Shown piece after piece: positions 17,438 to 25,391 of a stretch of DNA of 64,000 bases. The DNA is from Syntrophomonas sp. (GTDB lineage: Bacteria; Bacillota; Syntrophomonadia; Syntrophomonadales; Syntrophomonadaceae). The notes under the pieces were generated by a model. It did not search any database. It saw only the letters and a program-made list of their open reading frames with translations, and was not told where the DNA came from. How positions within the stretch are numbered: the first letter of the stretch is position 1; every line of letters starts with the position of its first letter. The position numbers were made by a program, and so were the translations under genes. Location: assembly GCA_016841245.1 (NCBI GenBank), contig JAENZN010000003.1, positions 62,001 through 126,000 of the forward strand. The letters are read 5' to 3'.

Positions 17438-18139
17438 ATGCTGCGCTTTGTTATTGTTACAGGTACCCCCTCGTCGGGAAAAACTTCAGTAATGCTGCAC
17501 ACTATCAGGCAACTGTTGCGAAAAAATGTTGTGGTTGCCGCGTGTAAGATAGACTGTCTGGAAACCTCTGATGATGAACGCTATCGACGTCTTGGAATAC
17601 CAGTTGCGGTGGGACTAAGTGATTACATTTGTCCGGATCATTTCTATGTGGCTAATTTGGAAGAGATCGAACACTGGGCCCGGGATGAAGAGAAGGCTGA
17701 AATAGTCGTTATTGAAACTGCGGGTTTGTGTCATCGCTGTGCTCCCGCGGTAAATGGATGTCTGTCAGTCTGTGTTGTTGATAATTTGAGTGGAATTGAT
17801 ACTCCCAAAAAAGTTGGGCCTATGCTTAGTACTGCAGATATTGTAGTGATTACCAAAGGTGATATTGTATCTCAGGCTGAAAGAGAGGTGTTCCGCCATA
17901 AAGTAGAAACCCTGAATCCCCGGGCTCGACTTATACCGATCAATGGATTGACTGGACAGGGTTCTTTAAGGCTGTACCAGGAAATAATTCGGTATCCTGC
18001 TATGGAGACTATCAGTGAAAAGGAATTGAGGTATCCTATGCCGGCCGCGATCTGTTCTTACTGTGCTGGAGAGACTATTATCGGCAAAAATTATCAAATG
18101 GGAAATGTTAAGAAGGTAGATTTTGGGAGGAAATATTAG
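17438..18139 (+). CDS. HypB/CobW-like P-loop NTPase with two CxxC motifs (module gene, operon 1)
   Basis: This 233-residue SIMIBI-type NTPase has a Walker A GTPSSGKT at residues 9-16, a DCLE switch region, VIETAGLCHRC (Cys98, Cys101) at the Walker B position, VITKGDIV in place of NKxD, and a C-terminal CSYC pair (Cys206, Cys209). Relatives such as HypB and CobW deliver metals or remodel metal-handling partners. The four cysteines are conserved in the paralogue at 24694-25380, which suggests a bound metal or [Fe-S] cluster. GGAAAGGAG precedes the ATG. It is the first gene behind riboswitch 1 and its stop overlaps the next GTG by one base. The exact function is not known to me. Confidence 0.8.
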   Translation: MLRFVIVTGTPSSGKTSVMLHTIRQLLRKNVVVAACKIDCLETSDDERYRRLGIPVAVGLSDYICPDHFYVANLEEIEHWARDEEKAEIVVIETAGLCHRCAPAVNGCLSVCVVDNLSGIDTPKKVGPMLSTADIVVITKGDIVSQAEREVFRHKVETLNPRARLIPINGLTGQGSLRLYQEIIRYPAMETISEKELRYPMPAAICSYCAGETIIGKNYQMGNVKKVDFGRKY

Positions 18140-18891
18140 TGCTTGAGAAAATAAGCATTCTGGGAGGAAATGATAAAGCTGGTGCGGCTGAACCGATTAA
18201 ATGGCTGGATGTCCGAACAGGCGAAGTGCTGGCAGTAGTTGGACCTACTGGCTCAGGCAAAACCCAGCTGATTTCTGATATCGAGCAGTATGCCAGTGGC
18301 GATACTCCAACCGGCAGATCTATTCTGGTTAATGAGCAGCCGGCCGATAAATATGCTGAAAGCAGGAAAATTAAACATTTGGTGGCAGAAGTATCCCAGA
18401 ACATGAACTTTGTAATAGACATGTCGATTGAAGAGTTTTTATTAATGCATGCCCGGATAAGGTCTATTGACAATCCCGGTAAATTGGTTGAAGAGGTTTT
18501 GGAGGTCAGCAACAAATTGGCCGGGGAGCCGCTCAGTAATACTGATAATCTCACTGCCTTAAGCGGAGGTCAATCCCGAGCTTTGATGGTGGCCGATGTA
18601 GCTCTTATAAGCAATGCACCGATAGTGCTTATTGATGAAATTGAAAATGCTGGTATTGATCGTCTTAAGGCTTTGGAGTTCTTAACCGGAAACGGTAAGG
18701 TAGTCCTGGTAGTAACTCATGACCCTACTCTGATGCTTTTGGCCAGCAACCGGGTAGTAATGAAAAATGGTGGTATGAATAAGTATTTGCCTACTTCAGG
18801 TTCAGAAAGGGAAATACTGGTGCAGTTAACTAATATAGAAAAAGAAGTATCCCTTTTGCGCAATCGTTTACGTGATGGCGAAACTATATAA
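18139..18891 (+). CDS. Soluble ABC-type ATPase without partner permease (module gene, operon 1)
   Basis: This 250-residue protein has a complete ABC nucleotide-binding set: Walker A GPTGSGKT (35-42), Q-loop VSQNMNF, signature LSGGQ (141-145), Walker B IVLIDEIENAGID and the THDP H-loop. No permease gene accompanies it in this operon. The signature continues QSRALM rather than the Q(Q/R)QRVAIA of most importers. The GTG start overlaps the NTPase stop. Its paralogue at 25392-26417 has an extra N-terminal domain. A soluble, non-transport ABC role is inferred. Confidence 0.82.
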   Translation: MLEKISILGGNDKAGAAEPIKWLDVRTGEVLAVVGPTGSGKTQLISDIEQYASGDTPTGRSILVNEQPADKYAESRKIKHLVAEVSQNMNFVIDMSIEEFLLMHARIRSIDNPGKLVEEVLEVSNKLAGEPLSNTDNLTALSGGQSRALMVADVALISNAPIVLIDEIENAGIDRLKALEFLTGNGKVVLVVTHDPTLMLLASNRVVMKNGGMNKYLPTSGSEREILVQLTNIEKEVSLLRNRLRDGETI

Positions 18892-18956
18892 GACAAGATT
18901 TGGGTCAGTATTTGTGCAGGATTTAAATCATTTAATGTCAGGAGGTTTGTTAATAT

Positions 18957-19850
18957 ATGGCCAGGGTTTTAATTCACAGCCCCTTGAACATCAGTCGGAC
19001 TCTATCCGAGATGATGAAGGAATTTGCCAGGAGCATGCAGGAAAAACACGATATGGAGGTGATAATAGAGGCACAGCCGCACCGCCCGGAGGAAGTAAGT
19101 CTGTTTCAATCCTATATTGACCAGGGAGAACTCCCGGATTTAATCATAGGGCATGCCAATGATTTTGCTGACTTGCCTGAAGGTTATTTGGACAAGTATT
19201 TTAAGGCTTTGCCCGGCCGATATGCTTTAAGACAGGAACTGGCAAATGCCGGATTTAATGACCCGCAAGGTTTTTTTCATACCTTTGCGGTGGTGCCGTA
19301 CAGCATTTTGTATAATCATAAATTGATTGGGGAGAGCGAACTGCCTGAATTATGGAAAGATTTGCTTGATGATAAGTGGAAGAATAGTGTGCTTATGCCA
19401 GATGAATTTCGTATTGTATCGGTTATAGTAAAGAATTTTATGGAGTCTGCTTATCCGGAAGAATTCCAAAATTTCAGCGAAAATGTAATAAATAAGGGTG
19501 CTCCTATGGATGTTGTAAATGCAGTAGATGAAGGACAGTATCCTTTAGGCGTAGCTAATATTGCCTTTGCTCGTTTTTCGCGTCACAAGAATACAGGATT
19601 GATATGGCCTGAGGATGGGGCTTTTTGTATTCCTCAGATTATGGTTTGGAGTAAAAGAGCCGATGAACGTATGCTGGAGGCAGGTGATTTTCTGCTTTCC
19701 CGGGCAGTACAGGAGTTCATGGGCACTCAGAGTTTTGTGCCGGCTTCTCTGGATACTCCGCTGCCGGAGCTGGTAGCTAGAAATAATTGCAGCCTGCACT
19801 GGCAAGGATGGGATCATTTTCTTAAAATCATAAAGGGGAGGGCTGAGTGA
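18957..19850 (+). CDS. Cytosolic substrate-binding-protein-like protein (module gene, operon 1)
   Basis: This 297-residue protein resembles type 2 periplasmic binding proteins of the Fe3+/molybdate class: LPDLIIGHANDFADLPEGY near residue 60, an FAVVPYSILYNHKLIG hinge, and LIWPEDGAFCIPQ late in the protein. It starts MARVLIHSPL without signal peptide, lipobox or membrane segment, so it should be cytosolic. AGGAGG precedes the ATG. The paralogue at 23711-24697 shares the FAR...WPEDGA and LGWD/QGWD C-terminal features. A bound metal oxyanion or cofactor is a guess from the riboswitch context. Confidence 0.72.
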   Translation: MARVLIHSPLNISRTLSEMMKEFARSMQEKHDMEVIIEAQPHRPEEVSLFQSYIDQGELPDLIIGHANDFADLPEGYLDKYFKALPGRYALRQELANAGFNDPQGFFHTFAVVPYSILYNHKLIGESELPELWKDLLDDKWKNSVLMPDEFRIVSVIVKNFMESAYPEEFQNFSENVINKGAPMDVVNAVDEGQYPLGVANIAFARFSRHKNTGLIWPEDGAFCIPQIMVWSKRADERMLEAGDFLLSRAVQEFMGTQSFVPASLDTPLPELVARNNCSLHWQGWDHFLKIIKGRAE

Positions 19851-20016
19851 TGCGCCCGGACTTAGTAGCGGCGTATTAACTAACAGCGCTATAGTAACAG
19901 GAAAATTTTCGGTGGATAGGAAAGTGCGAGGTAATCCTTCTTTGCTTTTAAGAACTGATTAGTATGTGGATAAATGCTGTATTTTGAATTCATCAAATTG
20001 GAAAAGGAATGATAAA

Positions 20017-20607
20017 ATGGCGGATTCTTTTTTGCACCTGTTACCAATATATCCTTTGCTGGCTCAGCAAATTTTGGATGATTATCAGATGGAAAAGGGC
20101 CGATGTATTGATATAGGCACCGGCCATGGTTACCTGGGTATTGAGTTGGCTAAAATCACAGATTTGGAAATGTATTTTATCGATATAAAAAAGGAAGCAC
20201 TGGAACAGGCTGAAAAAAACGCAGTTGAAGCTGGATTACAAAATATTCTTTGTTTTATACAGGCTGATGTTACCGCGCTTCCTTTTGAAAATAATTTTGC
20301 GGACCTTATTATAAGCCGGGGTTCATTATGGTTCTGGGAAGATAAAGTTCAAGGTTTGCAGGAAATCTACCGGGTTATAAAGCCGGGAGGAACTGCACTG
20401 GTAGGTGGAGGATTGGGCCGTTATACCCCTACCACAATGCGTAAACGCCTTAAAGGCAGGAGCGTTGAGAATATGCGGAAAAGTGGCGGTGAAAAGCTCA
20501 GCGGAGATGAGCTGGTTGATTTAATGCATAAAACGGGAATCGAAAACTATACCGTGGTTTCAGATGTTCCCGGGGAAGCGGGTACCTGGATAGAAATGAA
20601 AAAATAG
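20017..20607 (+). CDS. Class I SAM-dependent methyltransferase
   Basis: This 196-residue protein has the UbiE-like SAM fold: CIDIGTGHGYLGIELA (motif I), MYFIDIKKEALEQA (motif II) and ADLIISRGSLWFWED (motif IV). ATG 20017 with AAGGAATG upstream is preferred over GTG 19966, which lacks a ribosome site. It follows the substrate-binding-like gene by 166 bases with no clear terminator, so it may be part of operon 1, and it precedes riboswitch 2 by only 60 bases. The substrate is unknown; similar genes are often misannotated as arsenite or ubiquinone methyltransferases. Confidence 0.85.
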   Translation: MADSFLHLLPIYPLLAQQILDDYQMEKGRCIDIGTGHGYLGIELAKITDLEMYFIDIKKEALEQAEKNAVEAGLQNILCFIQADVTALPFENNFADLIISRGSLWFWEDKVQGLQEIYRVIKPGGTALVGGGLGRYTPTTMRKRLKGRSVENMRKSGGEKLSGDELVDLMHKTGIENYTVVSDVPGEAGTWIEMKK

Positions 20608-20666
20608 GATTAATCTTAAGCGCCGGGTATTTCAATGAGGAGAGCTCCCAAAATACATATTTCATA

Positions 20667-20781
20667 ACTCCGAGTCTATTTGCCTAAGGTAAGGCTGGCT
20701 ATAGCTATGGCAATGTGACCTGAGCTGAAAGCTCACAGGGCTGTTAAAGAAATTCAGCAGCCTCCCGTTTAGGAAAGGAGT
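20667..20781 (+). promoter_or_regulatory. Moco/Tuco-type riboswitch 2
   Basis: The same blocks as in riboswitch 1 recur: ACTCCGAG, TTGCCTAAGG, CCTGAGCTGAAAGCTCACAGG hairpin (stem GAGC/GCTC), CAGCCTCCC and GGAAAGGAGT. Here an extra potential hairpin around GGCTATAGCTATGGC lies between CCTAAGG and CCTGAGC, as expected for P3 of the molybdenum-cofactor form. I see no clear promoter of its own; readthrough from operon 1 is possible. Confidence 0.82.
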
Positions 20782-20791
20782 ATAAAAGCTT

Positions 20792-20826
20792 AATGCTTCT
20801 GTATTTCTTTATGGAAGCATTTTCTT
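20792..20826 (+). terminator. Riboswitch 2 expression-platform terminator
   Basis: AATGCTTC and GAAGCATT form the stem, followed by TTCTTATTT. The U-tract is imperfect but the placement mirrors riboswitch 1. Confidence 0.75.
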
Positions 20827-20855
20827 ATTTAGTTTTTCGGAAAGGAGGAGATTAT

Positions 20856-21638
20856 TTGGGTTTGCTGGAGGTAAAAAACATAGATTTCAGTTATGGCCGA
20901 ATACCAATTCTTAAAAATATCTGTTTTGAGTTGGATAAGGCTCAAATATGGGTGCTTCTTGGCCCTAATGGATCAGGAAAATCTACTTTGCTGCGCTGTT
21001 TATCAGGTCTGAATGAGCCTCATTCAGGGCATATATGTATCGAAGGAAGAAACTTAAAAAAATTCAGCCGTAAGCAGCTGGCCAGACATATATGCTTTTT
21101 GCCGCAAAAACAAATGGAGCTGCAGTATACCAGTGTGTATGAATTGGTAGCCATGGGCAGGAGCCCCCATCAATCACTGGGATGGTGTCTTACCGGGAAG
21201 GATAAAGAAAAAATCAATTGGGCTATAGAATATATGAAACTGACCGGGCTGCAAAAAAGGTTGTTAAGTTCCCTTTCCGGCGGGGAAAGACAACGTGCCT
21301 GGATTGCTATGATTCTGGTTCAGGATACTCCGGTAATACTGCTGGATGAACCAGCTACTTTTTTGGACCTAAAATACCAATGGGATTTGATTGCCAAGAT
21401 TCATGATATTCGCAGGCAGCTGCAGAAAAGTTTTGTTATTGTGCTTCATGATGTTAATCAAGCTTTTGCTCTGGCAGACCAGGTTTTGGTTCTTAAAGAT
21501 GGGCAGGTATACCAGTCGGGAAATCCTGCAGAAGTAATTACTTCACAACTGCTTCAGGACGTATATAGCATTGAAGCCAATGTTTGCAGAATACCTCAGC
21601 ATTCTCGGCCGGTGGTAATACCCAAGGCGATATGTTAA
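20856..21638 (+). CDS. FecE/BtuD-type ABC transporter ATPase
   Basis: This 260-residue importer ATPase has Walker A GPNGSGKST (36-44), signature LSGGERQRAWIAM, Walker B VILLDEPATFLDL and an LHDVNQA H-loop, typical of the iron-siderophore/cobalamin/molybdate (FecE/BtuD/MolC) family. TTG 20856 is preferred because AAGGAGG lies just upstream; an earlier ATG falls inside the riboswitch terminator stem. With the lipoprotein and permease genes downstream it makes a complete importer. Control by a Moco-type riboswitch suggests molybdate/tungstate, a metallophore complex or a cofactor as cargo. Confidence 0.92.
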   Translation: MGLLEVKNIDFSYGRIPILKNICFELDKAQIWVLLGPNGSGKSTLLRCLSGLNEPHSGHICIEGRNLKKFSRKQLARHICFLPQKQMELQYTSVYELVAMGRSPHQSLGWCLTGKDKEKINWAIEYMKLTGLQKRLLSSLSGGERQRAWIAMILVQDTPVILLDEPATFLDLKYQWDLIAKIHDIRRQLQKSFVIVLHDVNQAFALADQVLVLKDGQVYQSGNPAEVITSQLLQDVYSIEANVCRIPQHSRPVVIPKAIC

Positions 21639-21658
21639 TTAAAGAGAGGAGATTAAAT

Positions 21659-22639
21659 ATGAGAAGGAAAAGTGGAGCAAAAATATTATCCTTGCTGGTG
21701 ATTATTGGAATGCTGGTCTTTGGAGGATGTACCGGCCAGGAGGCAGGTAAACAATCAGATACTGCATTAAATGCTGATACTTTAAGCTCGGAGACTAACA
21801 CGATAACAGACGATCTGGGACGTGAAGTAGAAATACCGGCTAACCCACAAAAGGTTTTAGCACTTACTAAAAATATGATGGATGAATTGTATGAGATTGG
21901 AATTATTCCGGTAGGAAGGGTAGAAGAATACAAGAACCGGGAAGAGCTATGTGCCTTGCCCAGTGTTTCTACTCAGCAAAACCCTAATTTGGAAGCGATT
22001 TATGAATTGAAACCAGACTTAATTCTGGCTAATACTTTTCAACATGCTCAGATGGCAGAAGGGCTGGAGAAATCCGGCGCGGCAGTTTACTTTATCGATC
22101 CCACTAAAGTTGCAAACGATCCCTGGACAGACAGGATAACCCTAATGGGCAGTTTGCTGAACCGGGAAGCAGAAGCCAGTGCGTACTTGGAGAAACTGGA
22201 CCAACTGTCGGCTGAGCTGCAGGAGAAAATTGCCCCGGCCAATTATCAAACCGGGCTTATGTTGCTGTGCGGAGGAGACACTATTAGTGCAGCGCAGCCA
22301 ACCGGGGTTTGGGGGGCATTGCTGGTGAAATTGGGTATTGAAAATATTGTGCCCAGCGGGTTGCCGGGATCGGATAAATCCACCTGGGTTACCTATGATG
22401 CGGAGTCTATTATTGAAGCAGATCCGGATTTGATTATATTAAAGGCCTCCTCCAATGATAAAGAGCAGCAGAAGAAGATTAAGTCTTCTTTCATGCAGAA
22501 CCCGGCCTGGAAGGAATTGAAGGCGGTAAAGAATGCTAATGTATATTTGCTGCCGGGGAAATACACTCCTGGCAATGCCAGCAATGAAGAAATCCTTGAT
22601 GCAGCTGCCAGGATTATCTATCCTCAAGGTTTTGAGTAA
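21659..22639 (+). CDS. Substrate-binding lipoprotein of FecB/BtuF type
   Basis: This 326-residue lipoprotein has an N-terminal signal with lipobox VFGGC (lipidated Cys24). The mature domain is class III: ITDDLGREVEIPANPQKVLAL, a long backbone helix region, and a C-terminal VYLLPGKYTPG. AGAGGAG precedes ATG 21659. It should capture the cargo outside the cell and deliver it to the permease at 22649. Family members bind siderophores, haem, B12 or molybdate/tungstate, so the family alone does not fix the ligand. Confidence 0.92.
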   Translation: MRRKSGAKILSLLVIIGMLVFGGCTGQEAGKQSDTALNADTLSSETNTITDDLGREVEIPANPQKVLALTKNMMDELYEIGIIPVGRVEEYKNREELCALPSVSTQQNPNLEAIYELKPDLILANTFQHAQMAEGLEKSGAAVYFIDPTKVANDPWTDRITLMGSLLNREAEASAYLEKLDQLSAELQEKIAPANYQTGLMLLCGGDTISAAQPTGVWGALLVKLGIENIVPSGLPGSDKSTWVTYDAESIIEADPDLIILKASSNDKEQQKKIKSSFMQNPAWKELKAVKNANVYLLPGKYTPGNASNEEILDAAARIIYPQGFE

Positions 22640-22648
22640 AGTATAAGC

Positions 22649-23680
22649 TTGGGTATTAAAAATAGGATAGAAGCAGCAGTTGTAATTCCTGATAATAAAA
22701 AACGTATTATCTATTTAGCAGTATTTGCGATTATACTAGCCGCATCTGTTTTTTATAGCATTGCAGTAGGAACCGTAGATTTCAAGCTGGATGAATTTGC
22801 TGCTGTTTTTAAAGGTAATGCGGAGGGCCTTATTTCTTACCAAATTATTTACAATATTCGTCTGCCCCGGATATTAACCGGGACATTGGCAGGTATGAAC
22901 CTGGCTGTAGCTGGAGCATTATTACAGGGGGTTTTGCGCAACCCCCTGGCCTCTCCCCAGATTATCGGTGTGAATTCCGGGGCAGGATGTATGGCAGTTC
23001 TGATTATGGTCGTTTTTCCCGGTTTTATTGATTTGCTGCCAGTGGGAGCTTTCCTGGGAGCCCTGGGGGCCTCTATGCTGGTCTATGGTTTGGCCAGTAA
23101 AGAAGGGCCAGGTGGAACTGCTAATATAGTCCTGGCTGGAGTTGCCATTTCCGCCCTCTTACATGCCTTTACTTCGGCTTTAATGATTATTAACAGCGAC
23201 GAGCTGCAGATTACTTATACCTGGCTGATTGGCGGATTGACCGGTCGGGGATGGTCTCATTTTAACATGTTATGGCCTTACTGCCTGATTGGTCTGCTGT
23301 CAGCGGTTATGCTCAGTCCGAAAATAAATCTGTTTATACTGGGAGACGATGTTGGAAGCAGTTTGGGTCTGGAGGTGAAGCTTTATCGCTTATTAATTAT
23401 CATTAATGCTTCTTTGTTGGCAGGAAGTGCGGTGAGTGTAGTTGGTACGGTCGGATTTATTGGCCTTATTGCCCCCCATCTGGCTCGGCTTCTAGTGGGC
23501 AATGATTACCGTTATTTGGTGGTGTTAAGTGCTGTTTTGGGAGCTGGGCTGTTGGTAACGGCGGATACCCTGGCTCGAATATTGTTTCAGCCGGTGGAGC
23601 TGCCGGTAGGTATTCTGACTGCTGCTCTGGGTGCGCCATTTTTCTTTTACTTGATGTATAGAAAAAAGAACTCAGTTTAG
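22649..23680 (+). CDS. FecCD/BtuC-type ABC transporter permease
   Basis: This 343-residue permease has about ten membrane helices and family motifs: RLPRILTGTLAGMNLAVAG, LLQGVLRNPLASPQIIGVNSGAG and the coupling region GTVGFIGLIAPHLAR. It starts with TTG nine bases after the binding-protein stop. A single permease gene implies a homodimer, as in BtuC and the molybdate-transporting MolB. Confidence 0.92.
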   Translation: MGIKNRIEAAVVIPDNKKRIIYLAVFAIILAASVFYSIAVGTVDFKLDEFAAVFKGNAEGLISYQIIYNIRLPRILTGTLAGMNLAVAGALLQGVLRNPLASPQIIGVNSGAGCMAVLIMVVFPGFIDLLPVGAFLGALGASMLVYGLASKEGPGGTANIVLAGVAISALLHAFTSALMIINSDELQITYTWLIGGLTGRGWSHFNMLWPYCLIGLLSAVMLSPKINLFILGDDVGSSLGLEVKLYRLLIIINASLLAGSAVSVVGTVGFIGLIAPHLARLLVGNDYRYLVVLSAVLGAGLLVTADTLARILFQPVELPVGILTAALGAPFFFYLMYRKKNSV

Positions 23681-23710
23681 TCTGGCTTGATAGAAGAACG
23701 GAGGATAATT

Positions 23711-24697
23711 ATGAATTTCGATAAACTGCAGGAACTTGATTTGCTTGGACTAATGCCATGTCCATTAAAGGTGCCCTTTGAACAGGTATGCAATTCATAT
23801 GTGAGCTTTTTGGAAGGAAAAGATGAGGATGCCCATTATAAATGTCTGATTGAATCCAACGCCAACAAAGAGGTAAATTTCTTTGCCTGGATAGCTGCTT
23901 GCTCTAATATTGATGAATTGCCCGGAATTATGATGGCGCCTGGATTTAACCATTTTTTTTCTCGGGATTTTATGGATAATTTCAAGAGGCAATTTACTGC
24001 GGTACGAGGACGTGCAAATAATACCTCTCTTCATGGAGTGGATTTGGCTGATCCGGATGGACATTATAATATTCTGAGTTTTAATCCGACCGTAATGCTG
24101 GTAGACCGGACTCTGCATCCGGATCTGCCGGTTCCCCGCTGCTGGGCAGATTTATTGAAGTCTGAATATGAAGATCTGGTGGCTCTGCGTGGTCATATGA
24201 ATGAGAATTTTTGTGAAGGTATAATTATGAATATATATAAAGAGCATGGAGAAGAGGGGGTGAAAAGACTGGGCAGGGCTGTGAAAATGGGAGTTCATCC
24301 ATCACAGATGGTTAAATTTGCCGGCAGCGCTAAAAAGGAAGCACCGGCTGTAAGTGCTGTTCCCTATTCTTTTGCTCGTCTGGTCAAGGCCAATGATAAG
24401 GTTAAAATAGTCTGGCCAGAAGATGGAGCTATAGTAAATCCATTTGTTATGCTGGTAAAAAGTTCAGAACTTCCTCGGCTGCAGAAGATAGCAGAATTTA
24501 TTGCCGGTTCCCCAATAGGGCAGGTTTTCGCGTCAACCTTTTTCCCTTCCTATCATCCCGAGGTATTAAATGATCTTCCGCCTGAGGCTCGATTTAAATG
24601 GCTGGGCTGGGATTTCATCCAGGAAAATGATTTGGGCGAGTTGGTGCCGAAGCTGGAAAATATACTATTAAGTTCTTACCGGGAGAAAATGGCATGA
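23711..24697 (+). CDS. Cytosolic substrate-binding-protein-like protein (module gene, operon 2)
   Basis: This 328-residue protein is paralogous to the one at 18957-19850: both have a DELPG/GELPD segment followed by an aromatic-rich stretch, an SFARLV/AFARFS region, VWPEDGAIVNP and a WLGWDF C-terminus. The N-terminal 30 residues (LQELDLLGLMPCPLKVPF) are soluble and lack a signal sequence. ATG 23711 follows GGAGG. It comes 30 bases after the transporter permease and overlaps the NTPase gene by four bases (ATGA), which ties the cytosolic module to the importer. Confidence 0.72.
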   Translation: MNFDKLQELDLLGLMPCPLKVPFEQVCNSYVSFLEGKDEDAHYKCLIESNANKEVNFFAWIAACSNIDELPGIMMAPGFNHFFSRDFMDNFKRQFTAVRGRANNTSLHGVDLADPDGHYNILSFNPTVMLVDRTLHPDLPVPRCWADLLKSEYEDLVALRGHMNENFCEGIIMNIYKEHGEEGVKRLGRAVKMGVHPSQMVKFAGSAKKEAPAVSAVPYSFARLVKANDKVKIVWPEDGAIVNPFVMLVKSSELPRLQKIAEFIAGSPIGQVFASTFFPSYHPEVLNDLPPEARFKWLGWDFIQENDLGELVPKLENILLSSYREKMA

Positions 24698-25380
24698 AAG
24701 TAGTAACTGTATCTGGACCTCCATCTTCAGGGAAAACCGCCGTTATCCTCAAGGCTGCTCAGGCTTTGCGGGATGATGGATTAAAAATCGGGGTAGTCAA
24801 ATTGGATTGTTTGGCAACCCATGATGATGTGGCTTATGAAAAGGCGGGGATGGAAGTAAAAGTAGGTCTTTCCGGTAACCTGTGCCCCGACCATTTTTTT
24901 ATCAGCAATATTGAAGAATGTGTTGAATGGGGACAGCGTAAAAATCTGGACTTTTTAATAAGTGAAAGTGCCGGTCTCTGCAACCGCTGTTCACCTCATA
25001 TCAAAGGGGTAAAAGCTGTATGCGTAATTGATAACCTCATGGGTATAAATACCCCGCAAAAAATTGGACCGATGCTCAAACTGGCAGATATAGTAGTTAT
25101 AAGCAAAGGAGATATTGTATCTCAGGCAGAACGCGAAGTTTTTGCTTTCAAAGTTCGTCAGGTTAACCCCAAGGGCCTGATTTTTCACATCAATGGCATT
25201 ACCGGGCAGGGTGCTTATGAGCTGAGCCGGCTTTTTATGGAAACCCCTGAATTAGTAAGCCTTAATGGTAAACAACTGCGTTTTTCGATGCCGGCCGCCC
25301 TTTGTTCATACTGTCTGGGTGAAAGGCGGATAGGGAAGGACTTTCAAATGGGCAATGTGAGAAAAATTCATTTTGTTTGA
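24694..25380 (+). CDS. HypB/CobW-like P-loop NTPase with two CxxC motifs (module gene, operon 2)
   Basis: This 228-residue paralogue of the protein at 17438-18139 has Walker A GPPSSGKT, LISESAGLCNRC (Cys96, Cys99), VISKGDIVSQAEREVF and a C-terminal CSYC (Cys204, Cys207) followed by GKDFQMGNVRK. The region from VCVIDNL through IGPML...ADIVVI is nearly identical in the two copies, marking it as a functional surface. The ATG overlaps the preceding stop. A metal-handling NTPase is inferred from HypB/CobW relatives, the cysteines and the riboswitch. Confidence 0.8.
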   Translation: MKVVTVSGPPSSGKTAVILKAAQALRDDGLKIGVVKLDCLATHDDVAYEKAGMEVKVGLSGNLCPDHFFISNIEECVEWGQRKNLDFLISESAGLCNRCSPHIKGVKAVCVIDNLMGINTPQKIGPMLKLADIVVISKGDIVSQAEREVFAFKVRQVNPKGLIFHINGITGQGAYELSRLFMETPELVSLNGKQLRFSMPAALCSYCLGERRIGKDFQMGNVRKIHFV

Positions 25381-25391
25381 GGATGTAATTA

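Noticed and set aside
17305-17547. 80-codon frame between riboswitch 1 and the NTPase gene
   Set aside because: It runs out of frame into the NTPase gene and has no family; a leader peptide is possible but unsupported.
20793-20855. Upstream ATG extension of the FecE-type ATPase
   Set aside because: It begins inside the riboswitch terminator stem; TTG 20856 has the ribosome site and matches the family's start.
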